Origin: Desulfovirgula sp.
GTDB lineage: Bacteria > Bacillota > Desulfotomaculia > Desulfotomaculales > Desulfovirgulaceae
Length of the DNA stretch: 64,000 nt
Assembly: GCA_020725525.1 (NCBI GenBank)
Contig: DYEX01000158.1
Span: 62,001 to 126,000 of the forward strand
Reading direction: 5' to 3'
The first letter of the stretch is position 1, and the number at the start of each line of letters is the position of its first letter. The notes under the pieces were generated by a model. That model had not been told where the DNA came from. It made no database searches and worked only from the letters and a program-made list of their open reading frames with translations. Positions 35,522 to 44,312 of the stretch are shown piece by piece. Position numbers and translations under genes: made by a program.

Positions 35522-36578
35522 ATCCTGTTTTGGGAATGGTTCGCTGATATACCCGGTAACGTTTTACCGGTGGATCCTGGGTTGCTTTTTTGACCATTTT
35601 CAGTACCACCGCGTTTTGCTCATGGATCTGGGAGATTTCTACCAGGCTGTGGGGTGGAAGAACGGCATGACAGCTTTCCATGAGCAGGGCATCAATTCCC
35701 CGCAGGCGAAATTCGGGGACCACAGCTAAAAGGGCCAGTCTAAAGGATGGGTTTGTTTCGAACCTTTCCGGTTGTGGTACGCAGAAGCAAATTCCCGCCG
35801 GACGGTGGTTTACCTCGGCCACCAGCAGCAAGCGGGGATCGGCCACCTTTTGATAGTAAGTTAAGGTGGCCAGGACTTCGGTACGGGTTAAGGGAATATA
35901 ACCCCAGTTTTGTTCCAGGGAGCGGTTTAGTACATACCGTACCATGTCTGCATCCCGGTAAAATTGCCAACCAGGATTTAAAGGGCGAACTACCGTTCCC
36001 GCGTAACGCCTGGCTCGACGGGCAGCTCTTTTTATTTCCTGGGGTAACCCTTCTTTAACCGACCATTGAAAGGCCAGCAAATCAGTTAGCTTGTGGCAGC
36101 CGCACTTTTCCAGAAGTTCCTGGTAATAGGGTGGATTATAAGGAAGGAGGAATGCCGGCGGAGTTGAAAAGCCTTCGATTAAAAGGCCTACCCGCTGGTT
36201 GGTGTTTACCGTTGCGGGACCAATCATTCTCCTGCACTTTTGCTTACTGAGCCAGTTCCCTGCTGTTTCCAGCAGGATCCGGGCTATTTGTTCATCCTGT
36301 ATCGTTTCAAAAGCACCAAAAAACCCCGTGTTCTGGTCCCGGCAGTATTCATCAACCACACAGGCTACCCGTCCCACGGGACTACCGTTTTTTAGGGCCA
36401 AAAAAAGAGCCAGTTGAACATGCTGCAGCACCGGGTTGGTCCGGGGATCAAAGAGAAGAAGTGTTTCCCGCTGGTTTGCCAGGGCCGCCCGACTTTCCCG
36501 GTCGTAAATTAACCCGGCCAACCCGATGAAGGAAGAAAATTGCGCCCTGTTTTGCACACGCATGACAGTCAATGTCAC
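35520..36578 (-). CDS. GNAT-like acyltransferase of unknown substrate
   Basis: A 352-residue cytoplasmic protein. The first third contains a GNAT-like fold ('LALFLALKNGSPVGRVACVVDEYC' region, around residues 60-85), and the last third has 'LLLVAEVNHRPAGICFCVPQ' followed by 'FRLRGIDALLMESC', resembling the acetyl-CoA binding part of N-acetyltransferases. This two-lobed layout occurs in uncharacterised GNAT relatives. I chose GTG 36578, seven bases after GGGAG on the minus strand; the frame is open 16 codons further. Orientation is convergent to the PBP gene. Confidence 0.7.
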   Translation of the reverse strand: MTLTVMRVQNRAQFSSFIGLAGLIYDRESRAALANQRETLLLFDPRTNPVLQHVQLALFLALKNGSPVGRVACVVDEYCRDQNTGFFGAFETIQDEQIARILLETAGNWLSKQKCRRMIGPATVNTNQRVGLLIEGFSTPPAFLLPYNPPYYQELLEKCGCHKLTDLLAFQWSVKEGLPQEIKRAARRARRYAGTVVRPLNPGWQFYRDADMVRYVLNRSLEQNWGYIPLTRTEVLATLTYYQKVADPRLLLVAEVNHRPAGICFCVPQPERFETNPSFRLALLAVVPEFRLRGIDALLMESCHAVLPPHSLVEISQIHEQNAVVLKMVKKATQDPPVKRYRVYQRTIPKTG

Positions 36579-36693
36579 CGGAAGACTCCCGCCCCTCTTT
36601 TTTTCAGGATATGCCGGGGCGGGCAAAAAGGAGAAGGAAATTCCGGGGAAACAGGGAATTAGGGAATTATATGTGGAAAAAGAGGTGGAGCCA

Positions 36694-36948
36694 GTGAACT
36701 TCCGGAATCTACCCGGTCCTGCAAAGCTCGCCCTGGCTATTCTCGCCTGGGCGGTAATCCTCTGGGTGTTTACCCTTGGTTATCCTGGATTTGCCCCTGT
36801 AGCCCGGTTTATTTTCTGGGCCCTGGTGGTACCCTGCGCCTTAGCGGAATGGCTGAGGATAAAAGGCATCGTGGCCGGCAGAACAGTAGGTATCTTGCGT
36901 CTGGTGCTTATAGCTTTTGCCGTTCTTCTCTGGTTGTTCAATATTTAG
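36694..36948 (+). CDS. Small membrane protein
   Basis: An 84-residue hydrophobic protein with about three spans ('LALAILAWAVILWVFTLGY', 'FIFWALVVPCALAEWL', 'LRLVLIAFAVLLWLF'). No family is recognised. GTG 36694 follows GAGGTGG. The frame is open upstream but that part overlaps the divergent gene. Its stop overlaps the stop of the next, convergent gene by four bases. Confidence 0.65.
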   Translation: MNFRNLPGPAKLALAILAWAVILWVFTLGYPGFAPVARFIFWALVVPCALAEWLRIKGIVAGRTVGILRLVLIAFAVLLWLFNI

Positions 36949-37106
36949 AACTTGATGAAATTCCCTGCCAGAAGGCCCAGGCCAAAGGCAACGACACTGC
37001 TGGCTAAAACCCAGAGCAGTTCCCTTTTTACACGTTTGATGAGATGTTCTATTGTTTCTCCCTGGGCTGTTTCAACGGTACCGGGTTTGTTTTTTTCTGT
37101 GGTCAT
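36945..37106 (-). CDS. Very small single-span membrane protein
   Basis: A 53-residue protein: a charged N-terminal half (MTTEKNKPGTVETAQGETIE) and one membrane span at about 33-50 ('LLWVLASSVVAFGLGLLAG'). ATG 37106 follows GAGGT at good spacing. It lies downstream of the GerM-like gene on the same strand, 71 bases after its stop, and may be cotranscribed with it. Confidence 0.6.
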   Translation of the reverse strand: MTTEKNKPGTVETAQGETIEHLIKRVKRELLWVLASSVVAFGLGLLAGNFIKF

Positions 37107-37176
37107 GTTGCTACCTCGCTTTCTCATTAACTCTCATTACTGCATTGGGGCTTTAGGGCAATATCTTTTACGGCCT

Positions 37177-38040
37177 TTACGGCCAGCGCACGGGTATGGT
37201 TACCTTGTTTTCGACGCTGCCGTCCCTGGCGCTGATCGAGTACACTTCCAGGATGCCTTTCCCGTCCTGCGGGGGTTTAAAATTGAGCCGCATTTCAAAG
37301 TCTCCCCGTCCGGGAGCACCGCTGGTGGCGGTGGTATGTGCGCTGACCAAAACGTTGCCCTGGCTGTCCAGCAGCCTGGCGTTGACAGTTCCTTCGAAAA
37401 CTCTGGCGCTGCCTTTAACCAGCAGTGGTACACCAGCTACCTGGTCCGGTGTGGGGTGGGTGACCCAGATAGCCGGCTCGTAAACCCGGGACAGATCCCG
37501 GCGGAAGGGTTGATCATATAAACCCACATGACCCCACCAGTCCCGGGTACGCTCATCAACCTTTCCTTCCACCTGGAATGATACCTGGCGGATATCCGGA
37601 AATTCAGTTAAAGTGTTGACCACGCTTTGAATGCCCAGGGCTTCTCCTTCAGCACCTGTACTGGGGTGTTCCAAAACCTCCCGGGAAAAGTTTACTGTAG
37701 CCAGGCCGTCTTTTACCGTTACATCCAGCACCCGGGTGCCGGGGGGTAAAATACGCATGGCTCCCGGGGTAGTAGGTTGACCGGAAATTAGTTCCTGTAC
37801 GGCGGCCAGGGCCGGGTCTTTTGTAGGAGCTACCTGGTGTACTTCCCGCACCAGATAACTTTCCTGTCCTGTAGATTTAACGTAATAAACGGCCAGGAAG
37901 AGGGATTGGGGTGGGGTGGGGGATGGCGAATCATTTGCCTGGCGCCTGGACCACGTGCAACTGGACGCTAACAGCAACAAAATGAAAAGGCCGAAAAACA
38001 GGACCGGGACTTTGTGTATGGGTTTGCGGGCTAATTGCAC
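37177..38040 (-). CDS. GerMN-domain spore germination/sporulation lipoprotein
   Basis: A 287-residue exported lipoprotein. A signal peptide (about 10-27) ends in 'LLLLASSC', so Cys 28 is the likely lipidated residue, although Ala at -3 is less usual. A GerMN domain (about 60-165; 'DPALAAVQELISGQPTTPG', 'DVTVKDGLATVNFSREV') is followed by a Gmad2-type immunoglobulin-like domain (about 185-285; 'WVTHPTPDQVAGVPLLVKG'). Similar proteins act in spore formation or germination. Start is GTG 38040. A promoter with extended -10 stands upstream. Lgt, which lipidates such proteins, is encoded 3 kb away. Confidence 0.88.
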   Translation of the reverse strand: MQLARKPIHKVPVLFFGLFILLLLASSCTWSRRQANDSPSPTPPQSLFLAVYYVKSTGQESYLVREVHQVAPTKDPALAAVQELISGQPTTPGAMRILPPGTRVLDVTVKDGLATVNFSREVLEHPSTGAEGEALGIQSVVNTLTEFPDIRQVSFQVEGKVDERTRDWWGHVGLYDQPFRRDLSRVYEPAIWVTHPTPDQVAGVPLLVKGSARVFEGTVNARLLDSQGNVLVSAHTTATSGAPGRGDFEMRLNFKPPQDGKGILEVYSISARDGSVENKVTIPVRWP

Positions 38041-38084
38041 TTGTCATACCCCACTTCCTGTCAAACTGCTACCCTTTAAAACTA

Positions 38085-38114
38085 AGTATACCACTAAAGC
38101 GTACGTTTTGTCAC
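38085..38114 (-). promoter_or_regulatory. Promoter for the GerMN lipoprotein gene
   Basis: On the minus strand GTGACA (38114-38109), 18-base spacer, TATACT (38090-38085), with TG one base before the -10. The start codon is 45 bases downstream. Confidence 0.6.
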
Positions 38115-38210
38115 CCGCAATCCCCGCCGGAGTGCTAAAAACAAAAAAATCCCTTTCCCGGGGGACTTAAACTTCATAATCTGATTTCACCCGTACCCAA
38201 AAAATATTTA

Positions 38211-38264
38211 GCGGCCGGCGTCCCCCTGGCGGAAAAAGGATCCGCGGGGACGGGCCGCCTTTTT
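38211..38264. terminator. Large three-part hairpin terminator
   Basis: Nested arms GCGGCC/GGCCGC, GTCCCC/GGGGAC and GCGGA/TCCGC form one long hairpin. On the plus strand it is followed by CTTTTTAT; on the minus strand by TAAATATTTTTT. It lies just after the 45-residue gene on the minus strand and likely works for that gene, separating it from the gerM promoter. Confidence 0.7.
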
Positions 38265-38276
38265 ATACTCAATATT

Positions 38277-38414
38277 TTAATGGCTGTGATGCCCGCTGGC
38301 CTTTTCTTCCACCTTTTCCATCACCCGATTGATTGGTCCGGCAAATATAGCCGCCAGAACGCCTATGGCACCAATTATGGCCATCCCTGCATAAAATGCC
38401 GTCCAATCGCCCAT
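38277..38414 (-). CDS. 45-residue membrane protein
   Basis: MGDWTAFYAGMAIIGAIGVL starts a protein with one span (about 6-27) and a charged tail ending in HHSH. ATG 38414 follows GGGGGCGAG on the minus strand. It stands between the second ftsK/spoIIIE gene and a terminator. No family is recognised; coding is supported by the start region and the terminator rather than by length. Confidence 0.5.
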   Translation of the reverse strand: MGDWTAFYAGMAIIGAIGVLAAIFAGPINRVMEKVEEKASGHHSH

Positions 38415-38526
38415 AATTCTCGCCCCCTTATGATTTCTTGCCCATTCCACCGGGCGTATTGCCACCGCTATCTTAGCGGCCCTGGTTGTATCGTTATTAA
38501 AAATGTATCACCGGTGGGATGAGAAG

Positions 38527-40800
38527 TCAACCTGTGCGTCCGAACATCTGTTGATATTGCTCCATGGTCATTAAAATGGCCCGGGGTTTGCTACCTTCGA
38601 ATTTGCCCACGATGCCCCGCCGCTCCATGATGTCGATCAACCGCGCTGCCCGGGCATAACCAATATGCAGCCTTCTTTGCAGCATGGAAATGGAGGCGTT
38701 GCCGTTTTCAATCAGTATTTTTACTGCCTGGGGAAGCAGCTCATCTTCTTCTTCCGCCCTGGCCGCTTCCTCTTCCACCGGCGGTTCTTCCATTACCCGC
38801 TGGTCGTATACCGGTTGCGCCTGTTCTCTCAAGAAAGACGTGAGGTTTTCGACCTCCTGATCCGAGAGGTAAGCTCCCTGCACGCGCAGGGGTTTGGCTG
38901 CGCCCACCGGGAAAAAGAGCATATCTCCTTTGCCCAGCAGTTTTTCTGCTCCTCCCATATCCAGGATGGTCCGGGAATCCATCTGGGAAGATACGGCAAA
39001 GGAAATGCGGGAGGGTATATTGGCCTTGATTAATCCGGTGATCACGTCCACCGAAGGACGCTGGGTGGCTACCACCAGATGGATCCCCGCAGCCCGGGCC
39101 ATTTGGGCCAGCCGGCAGATGGAATCTTCCACATCTGATGGGGCGACCATCATTAGATCGGCCAGTTCATCAATGATGATCACCACGAAAGGCAGGGGAG
39201 CTTCCGGTTGTGCTGTTGTCGCCGCTGCTGCAACCTCTTCCTGTGGTGTTCCGGCGGCCGGTGCCGGATTTTTCCCGGCCGGCCGGTACAGTTCATTGTA
39301 ACGTTTGATGTCCCTTACCCCTGTGCGGGCAAAAAGCTCATAACGGCGTTCCATTTCCTTTACTGCCCACCGCAAGACTCCGGCTGCCTTTTTGGCGTCG
39401 GTAACCACCGGAGACACCAGGTGGGGAATGCCATTGTAGGTGGTTAGTTCCACCATTTTGGGGTCGATCATTAAAAATTTAACCTCATCGGGTGTGGCCT
39501 TGAAGAGAATGCTGGCAATCAGGGTGTTAATGCACACACTCTTGCCCGAACCAGTAGCGCCTGCTACCAGCAGGTGGGGCATTTTCCCCAGATCCGCTAT
39601 AACAGGCGCCCCGGCAATGTCACAGCCCAGAACAACAGTGAGGCGGGAGGGACTGTCCACAAATTCCCTGCTTTCCAGCAGTTCCCGCAGCTGGACGGTG
39701 GCTATTTCCCGGTTGGGCACTTCGATACCCACGGCTGCCTTACCCGGGATGGGTGCTTCAATGCGCACACCGGGAGCGGCCATGGCCAGGGCAATATCAT
39801 CGGCCAGACCCACAATGCGGCTGACCTTGATGCCGGCCGGAGGCTGAATTTCATAGCGGGTTATGGCCGGTCCTATAGATACTTGCGTGACCCGGGCCTG
39901 AATGTTAAAACTGGCCAGGGTTTCTTCGAGAATCTGCTTTTTTTCGGCAATTTCCCGTTCTAAATGTGAATTATCCCTGGGCTTTGGTTTAGATAGAAGA
40001 CTGGTGGACGGCAGCCGGTAGGGGCGGCCGTCGGCCAGGGCGCAGGGTATCTCTTCTGTCTCCAGTGGTTCCTTTACATCCTGCGCCCGGGCGTTTTGCT
40101 TTTGCCGTTCTTTTTGTTGCCGGCGGATTCTGGTGCCGCTGTTCTGTGGTTCAGTTTCCCCAGCCGGGGCACCTGCAGCCGGAAGGGAAAGGTTGTCCTC
40201 TTTATTGGGAAGGGCAGGGGGAGTGTTTTTTTTGCGGTTATCTTCCTCTTCGACCTCTTCAAAGAGAAAGTCCGACAGCCGCTTCCCTATGCGCTGTGCT
40301 GTGTTTCGCGTGGCCTGCACTAAAATGCCCAGAAATCTGGCCAGGGATAGACCGGTCAGTAACAGAACACTGGTGATGGTGAGAAAGGCAAGCAGGATAT
40401 AGCTTCCCGCAACACCAAAACAAAATTGCAGCAAATAACTTAAGGCGGCTCCCACCAATCCGCCTCCCTGACCCTGCCAGGCAGCACGAAAGATTTGATC
40501 TGGCGGAATAAACAAATGTAAAAAGGTTAAAGTGCTGAGCAGCAATATCACTAAACCCCAGGTGCGGGGAGTCAACCCGTTAACCCTGCGTTCACGTATG
40601 ACCTTGATTCCGAATAAAAACAGGACCACGGGCAACAGGTAACGACCATTCCCGGCGGTAACCGTCAAACCCCGGGCCAGAAAGTGCCCCACCGTTCCTG
40701 CCGCCGGGGTAAATAAGCTGGCCAGGCCGAACAGGGCCAGGGTAATGATGGCCAGTCCATAGAGCTCATATTTTAGGTCTTCTAACCAGGGTTTGGCCAC
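38527..40800 (-). CDS. ftsK: DNA translocase FtsK/SpoIIIE (copy 2)
   Basis: A 757-residue paralogue of the gene at 5484. About four membrane spans fill residues 12-175, then a longer charged linker (about 180-290). The motor matches copy 1 nearly residue for residue in '[18 protein letters not shown]', Walker A GATGSGKS and '[16 protein letters not shown]'. An Ala/Pro-rich insertion of about 20 residues ('[16 protein letters not shown]') lies before Walker B. The gamma domain is kept. GTG 40800 is seven bases after AAGGAGGG. It has no conserved synteny I recognise; one copy may serve vegetative division, the other sporulation. Confidence 0.93.
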   Translation of the reverse strand: MAKPWLEDLKYELYGLAIITLALFGLASLFTPAAGTVGHFLARGLTVTAGNGRYLLPVVLFLFGIKVIRERRVNGLTPRTWGLVILLLSTLTFLHLFIPPDQIFRAAWQGQGGGLVGAALSYLLQFCFGVAGSYILLAFLTITSVLLLTGLSLARFLGILVQATRNTAQRIGKRLSDFLFEEVEEEDNRKKNTPPALPNKEDNLSLPAAGAPAGETEPQNSGTRIRRQQKERQKQNARAQDVKEPLETEEIPCALADGRPYRLPSTSLLSKPKPRDNSHLEREIAEKKQILEETLASFNIQARVTQVSIGPAITRYEIQPPAGIKVSRIVGLADDIALAMAAPGVRIEAPIPGKAAVGIEVPNREIATVQLRELLESREFVDSPSRLTVVLGCDIAGAPVIADLGKMPHLLVAGATGSGKSVCINTLIASILFKATPDEVKFLMIDPKMVELTTYNGIPHLVSPVVTDAKKAAGVLRWAVKEMERRYELFARTGVRDIKRYNELYRPAGKNPAPAAGTPQEEVAAAATTAQPEAPLPFVVIIIDELADLMMVAPSDVEDSICRLAQMARAAGIHLVVATQRPSVDVITGLIKANIPSRISFAVSSQMDSRTILDMGGAEKLLGKGDMLFFPVGAAKPLRVQGAYLSDQEVENLTSFLREQAQPVYDQRVMEEPPVEEEAARAEEEDELLPQAVKILIENGNASISMLQRRLHIGYARAARLIDIMERRGIVGKFEGSKPRAILMTMEQYQQMFGRTG

Positions 40801-40911
40801 ATGTTTCCCTCCTTGCAATTAAAGCGACCGGGCACGACAAAAGGTGTCCATTCTCATCATATCTTGAGCTTACCATAAAGTGGACAAAGAGGCAAGTTTG
40901 CTAAAATTGTG

Positions 40912-41685
40912 TTAAAAACCCGTGGCTTTTCCCCGCTGGCGCCCGTACCATATCCCCGCCACTGCCAGGCCGATCAGGAGCAGGCTGACCAGCTGGGCTA
41001 CCCGGATGGGTCCCAGCATCAGGCTGTCGGTGCGCAAACCCTCAATGAAGAACCGTCCTGCCGAGTAAAGGCCTAAATACAGAAGCGCCACCTCACCGGT
41101 GAAGCGCCTCCTGGGCCAATACCACATCAGGAAGGTAAAGACAACCAGATTCCACAGGGACTCATAAAGGAAGGTGGGGTGGTAATATTGACCGCCGATG
41201 AGCATCTGCCGGCGAATAAATTCCGGAAAGTGGGACATAAACTCCGGGGATACCGGCCCTCCGTGTGCTTCCTGGTTGATAAAGTTGCCCCAGCGACCGA
41301 TGGCCTGACCCAGGATCACGCTGGGGGCCATGATGTCGGCTATCAACGGAACGGACAGTTTATGCCGGCGGGCATACCATGCCCCCGCCAGGGTGCCGCC
41401 AATCAGGCCCCCGTGGATAGCCAGGCCGCCGTGCCAGATGGCCAGGGCTTCCAGAGGGTTGTACTGGTAACTGGACCATTCAAAGATCACGTAGTAAAGG
41501 CGGGCACCAATAATGGCTGCCGGGATAATCAATGTGACCATATTTAAAATGTGATTGGGATCCACCCGGTTTTGCCGTGCCCGGTGGAGAGCCAGAAAAA
41601 TACCTGCCAGGAAGGCCGTGGCCATGATGATGCCGTACCAGCGGACTTGCAACGGGCCGATCTGGATGGCTACGGGATCGATCAT
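40912..41685 (-). CDS. lgt: Prolipoprotein diacylglyceryl transferase
   Basis: A 257-residue membrane enzyme that moves a diacylglyceryl group from phosphatidylglycerol to the lipobox cysteine of lipoproteins. The signature 'GRWGNFINQEAHGGP' (about 136-150) is plain, as are 'RWYGIIMA' and 'IWHGGLAIHGGLIGG' (about 85-99). ATG 41685 follows GAGGTGATTC. A promoter is at 41731-41760. It precedes ftsK copy 2 by 111 bases on the same strand. Confidence 0.97.
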   Translation of the reverse strand: MIDPVAIQIGPLQVRWYGIIMATAFLAGIFLALHRARQNRVDPNHILNMVTLIIPAAIIGARLYYVIFEWSSYQYNPLEALAIWHGGLAIHGGLIGGTLAGAWYARRHKLSVPLIADIMAPSVILGQAIGRWGNFINQEAHGGPVSPEFMSHFPEFIRRQMLIGGQYYHPTFLYESLWNLVVFTFLMWYWPRRRFTGEVALLYLGLYSAGRFFIEGLRTDSLMLGPIRVAQLVSLLLIGLAVAGIWYGRQRGKATGF

Positions 41686-41730
41686 TGAATCACCTCGTTA
41701 ACATATTTTATCTCTCCCAACTCTCCATTC

Positions 41731-41760
41731 ATTATACTGCAGCTAATACTAAAATACCAA
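41731..41760 (-). promoter_or_regulatory. Promoter for lgt
   Basis: On the minus strand TTGGTA (41760-41755), 18-base spacer, TATAAT (41736-41731). The lgt start is 46 bases downstream. Confidence 0.6.
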
Positions 41761-41923
41761 CTCGGCACCAGGTACGCCGGTATTGGGGGGAGAGTTACGA
41801 CCCAGCATGTTCTGCTCATTCTGGGCCAAAACGAACTGCGGTAAACTAAATCGCTGCAATTGTTTAGGATGGCTTTAATTTGCCGCAGATTGGTTTCCAG
41901 GTACGGGGTCAAACCCGGTCGTT

Positions 41924-41959
41924 TTAAAAAATAAACCCCACCTGCGGCTGCAGGTAGGG
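41924..41959 (-). terminator. Terminator after the zinc-ribbon gene
   Basis: On the minus strand CCCTACCTGC pairs with GCAGGTGGGG (ten pairs with one T-G), loop AGCC, followed by TTTATTTTTT. It lies 26 bases past the stop at 41985. Confidence 0.85.
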
Positions 41960-41984
41960 TAATGGCCTATTATGCGTCGAAAAA

Positions 41985-42287
41985 CTAGCGGAAACTCGCA
42001 CGCCGGTTAATGGCCATGCATTCCCGGCAGTAAATAGGCTTGCGTCCGGTAGGCTTAAAGGGCACCTGGGTGGGTGCACCGCACGTAGAGCAAAAGGCGT
42101 CATACATCTGACGCTCCATACCCACCATGTTGCCGTTGCTGCGCTGTTTGCGCTTGCGCCGGCAGTCCCGGCACCGGGTGGGATCATTGGTCAGGCCTTT
42201 CTCGGCGTAAAAAGCCTGCTCCCCGGCAGTGAAAATGAAGTCGGCGCCACAGTCACGGCAGGTAAGCACTCTGTCCTCGTAAGACAC
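41985..42287 (-). CDS. Double zinc-ribbon protein
   Basis: A 100-residue basic protein with two pairs of zinc ligands: CRDCGADF (about 10-17) with CRDCRRKRK (about 39-47), and CSTCGAP (about 66-72) with YCRECMA (about 86-92). This is the bacterial 'probable zinc-ribbon' type, often of about 100 residues, possibly nucleic-acid binding. GTG 42287 follows AAAGGAGAGGAG. It has its own strong promoter and terminator, thus is a single-gene unit, likely well expressed. Confidence 0.88.
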   Translation of the reverse strand: MSYEDRVLTCRDCGADFIFTAGEQAFYAEKGLTNDPTRCRDCRRKRKQRSNGNMVGMERQMYDAFCSTCGAPTQVPFKPTGRKPIYCRECMAINRRASFR

Positions 42288-42404
42288 AAATACTCCTCTC
42301 CTTTCAGGGACTTACTGGTTCAGGGGCCCAAACAAAAACTACCCGCTCCCTAATCCAGGAGAAGAGTATTTGCCGGTAACCACCTACCAGTTTGATTCCA
42401 TAAA

Positions 42405-42433
42405 ATTATATCATAACGATTCTTTGCTGTCCA
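42405..42433 (-). promoter_or_regulatory. Strong promoter for the zinc-ribbon gene
   Basis: On the minus strand TGGACA (42433-42428), 17-base spacer, TATAAT (42410-42405), with TGA directly before the -10 (extended). The leader is about 110 bases. Confidence 0.75.
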
Positions 42434-42482
42434 TAGGGGGACAGTCCTAAATAGTCCGGCGAGCATGTTAACTTTCACGTTT

Positions 42483-44312
42483 TCATTGCCCCTTATGACG
42501 CAGTTCTTCCCGCTGCCGGACGGTGGCCGCATAATCTACCTCAAGATCCGCGGTGAATATCACCCCATAGACTTCTTTTGCCATCTGGCGGCTGACCAGC
42601 CCTTCCAGCACATCCTGCCGCACCAGCTCCGGGCTCCGTTCCAGGGGGTGACCGTAACCACCTCCGCCGGCAGTTTGCAATATAATGGTGGTTCCCGCCG
42701 GTACCCGGCAGGTAAATTTTCCCCCTTTGGATTCCTGTATCCCGTTCCTTTCTGTTCTCACCGCCGGTGCTGCCGGTAGCCGTCCGGTAGAGCCCCCGTC
42801 CAAACCGTAGTTTGCAAAGGTGGGGTTTGCCTGCCAGACCACCCTGGCCATCGCCCTCTGTCCCGGCAAACCGCCCGCCAGACCCCAGGGTGGCCGTTTT
42901 GTCCGTTCAGTGCTTACCGCTACCGTAGCTTCCCCTCTTAAGACGGTGATCTCCCGTACCATTCCCAGGCCGCCCCGCTGTTTTCCGGCCCCGCCCGAAT
43001 CGGGAACCAGGGCGTAGCGTTCCACCCGTAGCGGGTAAGATAGCTCGATGACCTCCACGGGCGTGTTGCGGGTGTTGGTCATGTGCACATGCACCCCATC
43101 CATGCCGTCCTGGTTGTATTTTGCTCCCTGGCCCCCGCCGTATGTTTCCACGTAGGAATAGTAGATGCCGGTGGCGGGATCCACGCCGCCCACGGTGAAA
43201 TTGCTCATGCTGCCCGTTCCTGCTGCCGTTACCCGTTCCGGTACTGCCCGGGCTAAAGCACCCAGGAGTACATCGGCGATACGCTGCGCAGTATTGATAT
43301 TGGCGTGGGCCACAGGAGCAGGGAAGATGGGATTGACCAGACTGCCTTCGGGTGTAATTACCTCCAAAGCCCGGGTGAGCCCATCGCTGGAAGGCAAATC
43401 CGGGTCCACCACTGCCTTTACTACATAGTAGACACAGGCCTGGGTTACCCCCCGGGTCGCATTGACCGGCCCTTTTACCTGGGGGTGGGTACCGCTGAAG
43501 TCTACCGTAAGTCCTTTGTCGTGCCGGGTAATGGCTACCCGGATATTGATCGGTTTTTCTTCCAGGCCGTCCCCTTCCAGGAAGTCTTCAAACTCATAGG
43601 TCCCCGGGGGTATTATTTCCAAGGCAGCGAGGAGCCGCCGGTGGGTGTAGCTGATAATTTGTTCCATATGCTGTTTCAATGCATTTGCCCCGTAGTGCTC
43701 CGCCAGTTCCACAAGCCTTTTTATCCCCCGGTCGTTGGCCGTAAGCTGGGCCTGGACATCCCCATGAAACTCCCTGGTGGTCCGCAGGTTGTGGGACACC
43801 AGTTTCAAAAGCTCCTGGTTGATCTTGCCCCGCCTGCGGATTTTAACCGGCGGTATGCGGATGCCTTCCTGGAAAATTTCCGTGGCTGTGGTGGACATGC
43901 TGCCCGGAACTACACCGCCCACATCCACGTGGTGGGCGAGATTGGCCACCAGGGCCAGGGGCCTGTTCCGGTAAAAGACCGGGCTGATCACGCAGATGTC
44001 GGGCAGGTGGGAGCCGCTGATGTAAGGGTCGTTGATGATGACCGCATCGCCCTCCTCAAGTTTTGCCAGGGGGTATTCCCGCAATACGGCCTGCACCACC
44101 GCGGGCATGAGGCCCAGATGCAGGGGAATGTGTTCCGCCTGGGCCACCAGCCGGCCGTCGGTGGTATAGATGGCGGTGGAGCAGTCGCGGCGGTCTTTGA
44201 TGTTGGGGGAAAGGGCCGTTCTGGTCAAAGTGGCGCCCATTTCCTCGGCCACCGACTGCAGGGCGTGGCGGGTTACTTCCAGTTGTACGGGGTCGACAGC
44301 CCACTGAGACAT
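42483..44312 (-). CDS. Hydantoinase B / oxoprolinase-type subunit (HyuB)
   Basis: A 609-residue soluble protein of the HyuB family, which with HyuA forms ATP-dependent enzymes such as N-methylhydantoinase, 5-oxoprolinase, or acetone/acetophenone carboxylase. Family stretches seen: 'ALSPNIKDRRDCSTAIYTTDG' near 33-53, 'DVGGVVPGSMSTTATEIFQEG' near 130-150 and 'CVYYVVKAVVDPDLPSSDG' near 290-310. ATG 44312 directly abuts the hyuA stop, so the two are coupled. The real substrate is not readable; the neighbours (acyl-CoA synthetase, CoA transferase) favour a carboxylase or acid-activation role over hydantoin use, which is inference. Confidence 0.9.
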   Translation of the reverse strand: MSQWAVDPVQLEVTRHALQSVAEEMGATLTRTALSPNIKDRRDCSTAIYTTDGRLVAQAEHIPLHLGLMPAVVQAVLREYPLAKLEEGDAVIINDPYISGSHLPDICVISPVFYRNRPLALVANLAHHVDVGGVVPGSMSTTATEIFQEGIRIPPVKIRRRGKINQELLKLVSHNLRTTREFHGDVQAQLTANDRGIKRLVELAEHYGANALKQHMEQIISYTHRRLLAALEIIPPGTYEFEDFLEGDGLEEKPINIRVAITRHDKGLTVDFSGTHPQVKGPVNATRGVTQACVYYVVKAVVDPDLPSSDGLTRALEVITPEGSLVNPIFPAPVAHANINTAQRIADVLLGALARAVPERVTAAGTGSMSNFTVGGVDPATGIYYSYVETYGGGQGAKYNQDGMDGVHVHMTNTRNTPVEVIELSYPLRVERYALVPDSGGAGKQRGGLGMVREITVLRGEATVAVSTERTKRPPWGLAGGLPGQRAMARVVWQANPTFANYGLDGGSTGRLPAAPAVRTERNGIQESKGGKFTCRVPAGTTIILQTAGGGGYGHPLERSPELVRQDVLEGLVSRQMAKEVYGVIFTADLEVDYAATVRQREELRHKGQ

